From Acidovorax temperans (GTDB lineage: Bacteria > Pseudomonadota > Gammaproteobacteria > Burkholderiales > Burkholderiaceae_C), in the NCBI RefSeq assembly GCF_006716905.1, contig NZ_VFPV01000003.1, positions 496,001 through 560,000 on the forward strand: DNA of 64,000 nt, read 5' to 3'. The notes under the pieces are model-generated. The model searched no databases and was not told the DNA's origin. It saw only the letters and a list, made by a program, of their open reading frames with translations. The number at the start of each line of letters is the position of its first letter. Position 1 is the stretch's first letter. Shown piece after piece: positions 53,522 through 61,521 of this stretch. Position numbers and translations under genes: made by a program.

Positions 53522-53905
53522 ATGAGCGAATGGAAACTGATCTGCCGCGTGGACGACATCCCCGTGCTGGGCTCGCGCCGCGTGGCACGTGACAAGGGTC
53601 TGGATGTGGCGGTGTTCCGCAACGATGCGGGCGGCGTCTTTGCACTGCTCGACCGCTGCCCGCACAAGGGTGGGCCGCTGAGCCAGGGCATCGTGTTTGG
53701 CACGCATGTGGCGTGCCCGATGCACAACTGGACGATCGGATTGTGCGACGGGCAGGCCTTGGCGCCGGACGAGGGGTGCACGCCGAAGTTTGCGGTGAAG
53801 GTGGAGGATGGGGCGGTGTACCTGGATGCGGGGGAGTTGGCGACGGTGGCGACGGATTTGACGCGGCCGATTGCGGGGCCTGCGCGGCGGGTGGTTGGGG
53901 TTTGA
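53522..53905 (+). CDS. nirD: nitrite reductase small subunit (Rieske type)
   Basis: The protein has 127 residues. The NirD Rieske fold shows the two cluster-binding motifs CPHKGG near residue 43 and CPMHNW near 62, both with complete Cys and His ligands. It transfers electrons or supports NirB in nitrite reduction. The ATG is 71 bases after nirB, and the gap is filled by a dispersed repeat that provides AAAGGA before the start. The C-terminal tail is slightly long and Ala/Thr-rich. Confidence 0.94.
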   Translation: MSEWKLICRVDDIPVLGSRRVARDKGLDVAVFRNDAGGVFALLDRCPHKGGPLSQGIVFGTHVACPMHNWTIGLCDGQALAPDEGCTPKFAVKVEDGAVYLDAGELATVATDLTRPIAGPARRVVGV

Positions 53906-53958
53906 GGTGGGTGGTTCTTGGCTTCTGTCTGGTTCTGTGCCTTTGCTGAGGGCGGAGG

Positions 53959-54613
53959 CCGGGGTGTGCGCCCGGCGGCGCAGTAACTTTCTCTTGCGTC
54001 GCCAAGAGAAAGTCACCAAAGAGAAGGCGACCCTACTGCGCGCGTCCCCTTCGCTGCGCTACGGGGCAACCTGCGATGCTCGGTCAGGGGGTGCGCCGCA
54101 GAACTCACTGCGCGCTGCGCGCTCCGTTCAAACAGCTGCGGCAAGTCAGTGCACGAAGTGCGTGTGTCCTTCGGCACACGCACGCACCCCCTGCCCTGCG
54201 CTTCTCGGCACGCGCAGAAGGGAACCCAGGGAGCGGACATCCATCCGGGCCATCGCTGCGCTCGGCCCCGTTTCGAGGGCGCAAGCGCCACGCGCTGCGC
54301 AGACCGGGCCGAGCGCAGCGATGGCCCGTGTGGATGTCCGGCTGTCCAAACCCCTGCTGGCTGCGCCTGCGGCGGGGCGGTTGCGGGGTGGCACGCGCGT
54401 CGGAGCGCGCGTGCTTCGTGAACTGACTCGCCGTGGATGTCTGAACGAAGCTGCAACGCAGCGCAGTGAGTTCCACGGCGCACCCCGCAACCGACACGCC
54501 GCAGGTTTGCCCCTTCGCACAGCGAAGGGGTCGCAGACTGGGGGTCGCCTTTTCTTTGGTGACTTTCTTTTGGCGAAGCAAGAGAAAGTTACTCGCACGC
54601 CGGGCGACTCCCG
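53959..54613. repeat. imperfect palindrome of about 650 bp between nirD and nasA
   Basis: Arms of about 300 bp face each other. Outer ends are AGTAACTTTCTCTTGCGTCG (53982) and CGAAGCAAGAGAAAGTTACT (54574). Inner ends are GGGCCATCGCTGCGCTCGGC (near 54238) and GCCGAGCGCAGCGATGGCCC (near 54308), with the centre near 54282. Both arms contain CTTTGGTGACTTTC-like bases. A transcript would form one large hairpin. No gene is credible inside. Confidence 0.85.
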
Positions 54614-54649
54614 GCTCCCGCACTCAACACGGGCATGCTTTTCAAATCA

Positions 54650-54690
54650 GCGCGCCTCCGCTTCGACAGGCTCAGCCCAAACGATCGGAT
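54650..54690. repeat. CTTCGACAGGCTCAG-type dispersed repeat
   Basis: CGCTTCGACAGGCTCAGCCC followed by AAACGATCGG is a short sequence seen in many proteobacterial intergenic regions. It lies between the large palindrome and nasA. Confidence 0.55.
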
Positions 54691-54706
54691 GACGGCAACC
54701 CAAACA

Positions 54707-54762
54707 CTATCAAAACAATAGCTGATAGCGCTTGATATACAAGCGCTAGAGCCCAAAAACAT
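54707..54762. repeat. dispersed dyad repeat upstream of nasA
   Basis: ACAATAGCTGATAGCGCTTG then ATATACAAGCGCTAGAG, ending 13 bases before the nasA start. Confidence 0.82.
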
Positions 54763-54774
54763 GGAAACCACGCC

Positions 54775-57666
54775 ATGCAAGAAACAAAATCCACCTGCCC
54801 ATACTGCGGCGTAGGCTGCGGCGTGATCATCGAATCCGAAGGCGCGCAGATCACCGGCGTGCGCGGCGACCCCACCCACCCCGCCAACTTTGGCCGCCTG
54901 TGCACCAAGGGCTCGACCCTGCACCTCACGGCTACCAGCCCCGTCACCCAGCAAACGCGGCTGCTGCAACCACAGCACCGCGCTCAACGCGGCGACAAAC
55001 CACAGCCGCTGCCCTGGGATGCCGCACTGACGCTGGCGGCCGACCGGTTCGCCCACACCATCGCCCAGCACGGCCCTGACGCCGTGGGCTTCTACGTCAG
55101 CGGCCAGTTGCTGACGGAGGACTACTACGTCTTCAACAAGCTCGCCAAGGGCCTGATCGGCACCAACAACATCGACACCAACTCGCGCCTGTGCATGAGC
55201 AGCGCGGTGGCCGGCTACAAGCAAACGCTGGGCGCCGACGCGCCACCCGCCTGCTACGACGACGTGAAACACGCGCAGTGCGTGTTCATCGTGGGCAGCA
55301 ACGCGGCCTGGGCACACCCCATCTTGTTTCGCCGCATCGAAGACGCACGCGCCGCCAACCCCGGCATGAAGGTCATCGTGGCCGACCCGCGCCGCACCGA
55401 CACGGCGGGCATGGCCGACCTGTTTTTGCCCATCCAGCCTGGCAGCGACGTGATGCTGTTCAACGGGATGCTGCACCTGATGCTGTGGGAGGGCTGGACG
55501 GACGCCGAATACATCGCCGCGCACACCACGGGCTTTGACGAACTCAAGGCCCTGGTGCGCGACTGCACGCCCGAGCGCGTGGCGCAGACCTGCGGCATCA
55601 GCGTGGCCGACCTGACCACCGCCGCAAAATGGTTCGCCACCTCCAAAGCGACCCTGAGCCTCTACTGCCAGGGCCTGAACCAGAGCAGCAGCGGCACCGC
55701 CAAGAACGCCACACTCATCAACCTGCACCTGGCCACCGCGCAGATCGGCAAACCCGGCGCGGGCCCCTTCAGCCTGACCGGCCAGCCCAACGCCATGGGT
55801 GGGCGCGAAGTGGGTGGGCTGGCCAATTTGCTCAGCGCCCACCGCGACCTGGCCAACCCGCAGCACCGCGCCGAAGTCGCCGCGCTGTGGGGCGTGGCCG
55901 ATGTGCCATCCAAGCCCGGCAAGACGGCGGTGGAGATGTTCCAGGCGGCCGCTGACGGCGAGATCAAGGCCCTGTGGATTGCCTGCACCAACCCCGCGCA
56001 AAGCATGCCCGATCAGGCCACCGTGCGCCGCGCACTGCAACGCGCAGAGTTTGTGGTGGTGCAGGAGGCCTTTGCCACCGCCGCGACCTGCGCCTTTGCC
56101 GACCTGCTGCTGCCCGCGACCACCTGGGGCGAGAAGACCGGCACCGTGACCAACAGCGAGCGCCGCATCTCCCGCGTGCGCACGGCCGTGCCCGCACCCG
56201 GCCTGGCGCGCCACGACTGGGCCATTGCGGTGCAGTTTGCGCACCAGCTGGAGGCACTCCTGCGGCCCGGCGCGACGACGTTGTTCCCTTACGCCACCGA
56301 TGCTGCCGATGCAGGTGCTGAAGCGGTCTGGAATGAACACCGCGAGAGCACACGCGGGCGTGACCTGGACATCACGGGGCTGTCCTGGGACATGCTTGAA
56401 GCGCAAGGCCCGCAGCAGTGGCCGTGTCCTACGGACACGGCCGGCGGCGGCAATGTGGACGGCAACGCGACCGCGTTGCCGGCCCGAAGGCGCGACATCG
56501 GCAAGGCCCGCCTGTACGAAGACGGCATCTTCCCCACGGCCGACGGCCGCGCCCGTTTTGCCGCGCATGCCTGGCAACCCACGGCGGAACAACGCGAATC
56601 GCGCTACCCCTTCAGCCTGACCACGGGCCGCCTGCGCGACCAGTGGCACGGCATGACCCGCACCGGCACGCTGGGCCGCCTGTTTGGCCATGTGGCCGAG
56701 CCCAGCGTGCAGCTGCACCCGCAGGACATGGAGCGGCGCGGCCTGAAGAACGGCGACTTGGTCTACGTGACGAGCAAGCGCGGCACCATCGTGGTACCCG
56801 CGCAGGCCGACACCACCGTGGGCCTGTCGCAGGCCTTCATGGCCATGCACTGGGGCAGCGAATTTTTGAGCGGCTGCTCGTCCACCGGCGAGCGCTTGGT
56901 AGGCGTGAACGCGCTCACCACCTCGGCCTATTGCCCCACGTCCAAGCAGCCCGAGCTCAAGCACGCGGCCGTGAAGGTGCTCAAGGCCGAGCTGCCGTGG
57001 ACGCTGCTAGCCATGGCCTGGTTGCCTGCCGAGGGCGCGCTGGCAGCGCGCGAAGCCTTGTCTGCGCTGATGGCGCAGTTTGCGTTTGCCAGTTGCGTGC
57101 CCTTCAGCAACAACACCCCGCTGGATGAGCCCGGCCGCGAGCGCACTGGCGTGCTGCTGCGCGCCGCCGCCCACGAGGCACCGCCCGACGCGCTCATCGC
57201 ACAGATAGAAGCCCTGCTGGGCATGGCAGGCGCCGACACGCTGCGCTATGCCGACAAAAAACGCGGCCAGCGCCGCGCCGCACGGCTGGCCCGCCAGGGC
57301 GACAACACCACGCTCGAAGGCATCGTGCTCGCTGGCGTCACCAGCGCCGAAGGCTGGCTCAAGACCCTGCTGCAAGAAGAGCTTCCTGCACAGACCTACG
57401 GCCGCCTGCTGCTGGTGCCCGGCGCCAAGGCCCCCGTGGCCGTGCAGTCGCGCGGCAAGCCGGTGTGCACCTGCTTCAACGTGACAGACGCCGCCATCAC
57501 CGCCGAGCTGGCACGCTGCCACGGCACGGACGACGACCGGCTGGCGCAATTGCAGGGCCAACTGCGCTGCGGCACCAACTGCGGATCGTGCCTGCCCGAG
57601 CTGAAACGCATGGTGCGGGCCACGGGGCCGCTGGCGTCCAAGCCCATGGCGCAGGCCGTCATATAA
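54775..57666 (+). CDS. nasA: assimilatory nitrate reductase, catalytic subunit
   Basis: The protein has 963 residues. An N-terminal [4Fe-4S] motif CPYCGVGCGV is followed by molybdopterin oxidoreductase domains (SRLCMSSAV; PRRTDTAGMADLFLPIQPGSD; GQPNAMGGREVGG) and the C-terminal molybdopterin dinucleotide-binding domain (LTTGRLRDQWHGMTRTGTLGRL). A BFD-like [2Fe-2S] domain at the end has CTCFNVTD and CGTNCGSCLPEL (about residues 898-950). It reduces nitrate to nitrite in the cytoplasm for NirBD. It is 869 bases from nirD, so the large palindrome lies within or between the transcripts. The naming follows Klebsiella. Confidence 0.95.
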   Translation: MQETKSTCPYCGVGCGVIIESEGAQITGVRGDPTHPANFGRLCTKGSTLHLTATSPVTQQTRLLQPQHRAQRGDKPQPLPWDAALTLAADRFAHTIAQHGPDAVGFYVSGQLLTEDYYVFNKLAKGLIGTNNIDTNSRLCMSSAVAGYKQTLGADAPPACYDDVKHAQCVFIVGSNAAWAHPILFRRIEDARAANPGMKVIVADPRRTDTAGMADLFLPIQPGSDVMLFNGMLHLMLWEGWTDAEYIAAHTTGFDELKALVRDCTPERVAQTCGISVADLTTAAKWFATSKATLSLYCQGLNQSSSGTAKNATLINLHLATAQIGKPGAGPFSLTGQPNAMGGREVGGLANLLSAHRDLANPQHRAEVAALWGVADVPSKPGKTAVEMFQAAADGEIKALWIACTNPAQSMPDQATVRRALQRAEFVVVQEAFATAATCAFADLLLPATTWGEKTGTVTNSERRISRVRTAVPAPGLARHDWAIAVQFAHQLEALLRPGATTLFPYATDAADAGAEAVWNEHRESTRGRDLDITGLSWDMLEAQGPQQWPCPTDTAGGGNVDGNATALPARRRDIGKARLYEDGIFPTADGRARFAAHAWQPTAEQRESRYPFSLTTGRLRDQWHGMTRTGTLGRLFGHVAEPSVQLHPQDMERRGLKNGDLVYVTSKRGTIVVPAQADTTVGLSQAFMAMHWGSEFLSGCSSTGERLVGVNALTTSAYCPTSKQPELKHAAVKVLKAELPWTLLAMAWLPAEGALAAREALSALMAQFAFASCVPFSNNTPLDEPGRERTGVLLRAAAHEAPPDALIAQIEALLGMAGADTLRYADKKRGQRRAARLARQGDNTTLEGIVLAGVTSAEGWLKTLLQEELPAQTYGRLLLVPGAKAPVAVQSRGKPVCTCFNVTDAAITAELARCHGTDDDRLAQLQGQLRCGTNCGSCLPELKRMVRATGPLASKPMAQAVI

Positions 57667-57725
57667 CCAAAAGTTCTCTGGGTTGCGAGAAAATCAATCC
57701 ATCCCCACGAAGCCACCGAGCCACT

Positions 57726-58634
57726 ATGGCCATCAGTCAGTACATCAAAGAGATTGGGCGCGGCGCGCGCGGCGCCAAGCCGCTGTCGCGCGAGCAGGCC
57801 ACCGACCTGTTCGGCCAGGTGCTGGACGGGCAGGTGAGCGACCTGGAGATTGGCGCCTTCTGCCTGGCCATGCGCATCAAGGGCGAAACGCCCGAAGAGA
57901 TGTGCGGTTTTCTGGATGCCACGCACCAGCGGCTGGCCAAGTTGCCAGCCACCAGCCGCCCCACCATCGTTCTGCCCAGCTACAACGGCGCCCGCAAGCT
58001 ACCGGTGCTGACCCCGCTGCTGGCCCTGCTGCTGGCACGCAAGGGGCTGCCCGTGCTGCTGCACGGCATGCGCACCGAGGCGCGCAGAATTTTGGCATCA
58101 GATGTGCTTGAAGCGCTTGATATCAAAGCGCTAGCAGCTCCTGAAACCATAGCAAACGGACAGGTGGCACACATCCACACCCAGCACTTGCACCCCGGCC
58201 TGGCGCGGCTGCTGGCCGTGCGGCAGGTCGTGGGCCTGCGCAACCCGGGGCACAGCGTGGTCAAGTTGATGAACCCCTGCGCGGGCCCTGCCGTGGTGGT
58301 CACGGCCTACACCCACCCCGAATACCTGGACATGCTGCACGCCACATTCACCAGCATGGGGATGACTGCCCTGCTCTCGCGCGGGCTGGAAGGCGAAGTG
58401 GCCACCGACCCGCGCCGCACGCCCCGTTATGACGCATTCGTGGCCGGGCAGCACCAGTTACTGGAAGAGCAGCAACCTGGCACCGCCGCCGAAGTGGCCG
58501 GCCTGCCCAACGAAATCGACGTAGCCACCACGGCCGAATACACGCGGCAGGTGCTGGCAGGCGCCCTGCCGGTGCCCCCGGCGCTGGCGCGGCAGGTGGA
58601 ACATATCTTGCAACTTGCAGCTCAAATTTCTTGA
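57726..58634 (+). CDS. ybiB: YbiB / TrpD2-type DNA-binding protein
   Basis: The protein has 302 residues. The N-terminal helical bundle (MAISQYIKEIGRGARGAKPLS; DLEIGAFCLAMRIKGETPEEM) and the phosphoribosyltransferase-like domain (LPSYNGARKLPVLTPLLALLLARKGLPVLLHG; RNPGHSVVKLMNP) match TrpD2/YbiB. Such proteins bind nucleic acids non-specifically rather than catalyse anthranilate transfer; YbiB of E. coli is LexA-controlled as I recall. A dispersed repeat is read in frame at 58091-58155. The function within a nitrate cluster is unclear. It starts 60 bases after nasA. Confidence 0.88.
   Translation: MAISQYIKEIGRGARGAKPLSREQATDLFGQVLDGQVSDLEIGAFCLAMRIKGETPEEMCGFLDATHQRLAKLPATSRPTIVLPSYNGARKLPVLTPLLALLLARKGLPVLLHGMRTEARRILASDVLEALDIKALAAPETIANGQVAHIHTQHLHPGLARLLAVRQVVGLRNPGHSVVKLMNPCAGPAVVVTAYTHPEYLDMLHATFTSMGMTALLSRGLEGEVATDPRRTPRYDAFVAGQHQLLEEQQPGTAAEVAGLPNEIDVATTAEYTRQVLAGALPVPPALARQVEHILQLAAQIS
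58091..58155 (+). repeat. dispersed dyad repeat, copy inside ybiB
   Basis: CTTGAAGCGCTTGATATCAA then AGCGCTAGCAGCTCCTGAAACCATAGC fits the family core and spacing. It encodes VLEALDIKALAAPETIA. Confidence 0.7.
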
Positions 58635-58646
58635 GAGACACCCAGC

Positions 58647-59477
58647 ATGAGCAGCCCTACCTTTCCCACTTCCGACCCGACCCGCCCCCATTTGGGCACG
58701 GGCGGACAATGCACCTTGGTGGGCGCTGGGCCAGGAGACCCAGAGCTGCTCACCATCAAGGCGCTCAAGGCCATCCAGGCTGCCACGGTGCTGTTGGTGG
58801 ACGACCTGGTGAGCGACGCCATCGTGGCCCACGCCTCGCCCAGCGCCCGCATCGTTTACGTGGGCAAGCGCGGTGGCTGCAAAAGCACGCCCCAGGCCTT
58901 CATCGAAAAACTGATGCTGATGGCCGTGAACGAGGGCGAGAACGTGGTGCGTCTCAAGGGCGGCGATCCGTTCATCTTTGGCCGTGGCGGCGAAGAGGTG
59001 GAACACCTGCGCGCAGCAGGCGTGCCGGTGACGGTGATCAATGGCATTACCGCCGGCTTGGCGGGCCTTACATCCCTGGGTGCACCGCTCACCCACCGCG
59101 AGCACGCGCACGGCGTGGTGTTTGTCACCGGCCATGCCAAGCCCGGCGACACCGGCACCGACTGGAAAGCCCTGGCCCGCACCGCCAAAGATGCCAAGCT
59201 CACCCTGGTGATTTACATGGGCGTGAGCGGCGCCGCCACCATCGAGCAAGAGTTGCTGAGCAGCCTGCCTGCGCACACGCCGGTGGCCATCATCCAGCAC
59301 GCCAGCCTGCCCCACCAGCGGCACGCCATCACCACTCTGGGGCAGCTGCAGGCCACCATCACCGAGCAGGGGCTGGGCAGCCCCTCAGTGATCGTGGTGG
59401 GGGATGTGGTGCGCGGGGTGGCGCTGGCCACGCAGGACGCGGCTGAGGCTACGCCCCAGGCCCGCCGCGCGACCTGA
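58647..59477 (+). CDS. cobA: uroporphyrinogen-III C-methyltransferase (siroheme branch)
   Basis: The protein has 276 residues. SUMT motifs are present: LVGAGPGDPELLTIKALKAI near residue 30, VRLKGGDPFIFGRGGEE near 100, VINGITAGLAGLTSLGAPLTHRE, and a C-terminal GDVV. It adds two methyl groups to uroporphyrinogen III to give precorrin-2, the precursor of siroheme, which NirB needs. Only the methyltransferase is encoded; the dehydrogenase/chelatase (CysG N-terminal part) must come from elsewhere. It closes the nitrate assimilation cluster. Confidence 0.94.
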   Translation: MSSPTFPTSDPTRPHLGTGGQCTLVGAGPGDPELLTIKALKAIQAATVLLVDDLVSDAIVAHASPSARIVYVGKRGGCKSTPQAFIEKLMLMAVNEGENVVRLKGGDPFIFGRGGEEVEHLRAAGVPVTVINGITAGLAGLTSLGAPLTHREHAHGVVFVTGHAKPGDTGTDWKALARTAKDAKLTLVIYMGVSGAATIEQELLSSLPAHTPVAIIQHASLPHQRHAITTLGQLQATITEQGLGSPSVIVVGDVVRGVALATQDAAEATPQARRAT

Positions 59478-59533
59478 TCACGCCTTCAGCCACAGCGCCT
59501 GGAGCCGCGCGTCACGCGTTACCCCTGCGGGTT

Positions 59534-60022
59534 TCACTGCCCCGCCGTCTGGCGCACTTCGGCAAATCGCGCAGCCAATTCCTTGCGCAGTGTTTTGCGC
59601 ATCAAGGCGGCATCCCAGCGGCGGCGCTCGTCCGGGGTGGATGGGGTCAATGTCGGCACGGCCACGGGTTTGCGGTTTTCATCCACCGCCACCATGGTGA
59701 AAAAGCAGCTGTTCACATGGCGCACCACCTGCGAGCGAATCTCTTCTGCCACCACCTTGATGCCCACTTCCATCGACGAACTACCGGTGTAGTTCACACT
59801 GGCCAGAAACGTCACCAGTTCACCCACGTGGATCGGCTGCAGAAACATCACCTGGTCCACGCTCAGCGTCACGGTGTAGCAGCCCGAATAGCGGCTGGCG
59901 CACGAATACGCCACCTGGTCGAGCAACTTGAGGATGGCGCCGCCGTGCACGTTGCCCGAGAAGTTGGCCATGTCGGGCGACATGAGCACGGTCATGCTGA
60001 GTTGGTGTGAAGGGATGTTCAT
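59534..60022 (-). CDS. acyl-CoA thioesterase, hotdog fold
   Basis: This 162-residue protein has a single hotdog domain with the NVHGGAILKLLDQVAYSCASRY helix (active-site region, residues 24-45), QVMFLQPIHVGELVTFLASV and SCFFTMVAVDENRKPVAVPTL, as in YciA/ACOT cytosolic thioesterases. It should hydrolyse acyl-CoA esters; chain length is not predictable. It is convergent with cobA and stands alone. Confidence 0.9.
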   Translation of the reverse strand: MNIPSHQLSMTVLMSPDMANFSGNVHGGAILKLLDQVAYSCASRYSGCYTVTLSVDQVMFLQPIHVGELVTFLASVNYTGSSSMEVGIKVVAEEIRSQVVRHVNSCFFTMVAVDENRKPVAVPTLTPSTPDERRRWDAALMRKTLRKELAARFAEVRQTAGQ

Positions 60023-60163
60023 GCTGCGATTTTAGGAGTGGGGCCCGATCCGCTGGGCCGTGCTTTGCGCTGGATCACACAACATGCACGCGCCGTGCCT
60101 GCTTCGCTACACTCGCGCGGGCATCCGAGGCTTTCCCTCTCGGATGCAAGGGAGGAACCAACA

Positions 60164-61297
60164 ATGATCGAACTAGAAAAACTCAACGAATTCACCGAAA
60201 GCCACGGCGCACTGCGCATGGGCAAGGGGCTGGTGTCAGGCGTCATCGCGCTCACGCTGGCCATTTTGTGCCTGCTGGGCGTGCTGGCGTTTCACTTTCC
60301 GCAGTACCTCACCACGCCCGAGCTGCGCAAGAGCTACGACGTGAACATCATCCGCACCATCATGCTGGCCGCCATGGCCATTGCGGGAGGCATCTCGCTG
60401 GTCAACATCCTGTTCAACCGAGCCCGGTGGCTGGCAACGTTCGCCTTCGCCATGGTGGCCTTGGCAGCCTTGCTGGGTGGGCACAAGGTAGAGGTGGACC
60501 CCAACTTCCCGGACCACACGCCCTACATTGGCCTGGACTGGTTCATCCTGGATCTGCTGGGCAGCTCGCTCATCTTCATCTTCATTGAAAAGCTGTTTGC
60601 GCACCGCAAGGACCAGCCCGTGTTCCGCGCCGAGTGGCAGACGGACTTTCACCACTTTATCGTGAACCACATGGTGGTGGGCTTTGTGCTGCTGGCCACC
60701 AACCTCATCGTGCACAAGTTCTTTGGCTGGGCCGCCAACGATGGCATTCGCGGCTGGGTGCAGGGGCTGAACTTCTGGGTGGCGCTGTTCCTCATCATTT
60801 TGGTGGCCGACCTGGTGCAGTACTGGACGCACCGCGCATACCACGAGGTGCCGCTGCTGTGGCGCCTGCACGCCGTGCACCACAGCGTCAAAAGCATGGA
60901 CTGGATGGCCGGCTCGCGCCAGCACATCCTGGAGCTGATCATCACCCGCTCGATGGTGCTGGCGCCCATCTACGTGCTGGGCTTTTCCAAGGAAGTGATC
61001 GATGCGTACATCGTCATCGTGGGCTTCCAGGCGGTGTTCAACCATGCCAACGTGAGCGTGCGCCTGGGCCCGCTGCGCTACGTGCTGGTCACGCCCAACT
61101 TCCACCACTGGCACCACAGCCAGGACCAGGAAGCGCTGGACAAAAACTACGCGGCGCACTTCGCGTTTCTGGACTACCTGTTCGGCACCGCCGTCAAAAG
61201 CACCAAGCTGTGGCCTGAGCACTACGGCGTGCTGGGCGACTACGTGCCCAACGGGTTCATCAAGCAATTGAAGTTTCCGTTCACGTGGAAGGGCTAG
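60164..61297 (+). CDS. fatty acid hydroxylase / sterol desaturase family membrane protein
   Basis: The protein has 377 residues from ATG 60164, chosen for GGGAGGA upstream. About six membrane helices are interleaved with the di-iron histidine motifs HRAYH near residue 225, HAVHHS near 238 and HHWHH near 318, with an additional NHANV. Family enzymes use O2 to hydroxylate or desaturate lipids at the membrane face. Substrate is unknown. Lone gene. Confidence 0.88.
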   Translation: MIELEKLNEFTESHGALRMGKGLVSGVIALTLAILCLLGVLAFHFPQYLTTPELRKSYDVNIIRTIMLAAMAIAGGISLVNILFNRARWLATFAFAMVALAALLGGHKVEVDPNFPDHTPYIGLDWFILDLLGSSLIFIFIEKLFAHRKDQPVFRAEWQTDFHHFIVNHMVVGFVLLATNLIVHKFFGWAANDGIRGWVQGLNFWVALFLIILVADLVQYWTHRAYHEVPLLWRLHAVHHSVKSMDWMAGSRQHILELIITRSMVLAPIYVLGFSKEVIDAYIVIVGFQAVFNHANVSVRLGPLRYVLVTPNFHHWHHSQDQEALDKNYAAHFAFLDYLFGTAVKSTKLWPEHYGVLGDYVPNGFIKQLKFPFTWKG

Positions 61298-61408
61298 GAA
61301 CACGCTGCGCGCATCTGCAGCCTGAGCTGGCTTGGTGCGTGTACGGGGCCCGCGCGATGCGTGCCCCCCCTCTGGTCGTCGTTCCGCAACAACACCTGGC
61401 AACAAATA

Positions 61409-61430
61409 AACAAGAACTATTCTCAATAAA
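61409..61430. promoter_or_regulatory. Fur-box-like sequence upstream of the TonB receptor
   Basis: AACAAGAACTATTCTCAATA: read on the minus strand, TTGAGAATAGTTCTTG carries the GAGAATA half typical of Fur sites. It lies about 95 bases before the receptor start. Confidence 0.6.
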
Positions 61431-61521
61431 TTTACAATGCACGGCTCCGTTAGCAAGCCGTGCGTCCTGAAGGGGCTGCGCCGCCAGCCAGTGTCCTCAC
61501 CCTCCCCTTCAGGAACCCCGC

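Noticed and set aside
53965..54620. Small basic proteins encoded in the 650-bp palindrome (for example 54146-54598 on the minus strand)
   Set aside because: Frames are open on both strands because the sequence is palindromic and GC-rich. There are no ribosome-binding sites and the products mirror each other.
54589..56964. 791-codon open frame antisense to nasA
   Set aside because: It is a shadow of nasA with no recognisable domain, and its 3' end lies in the intergenic repeats.
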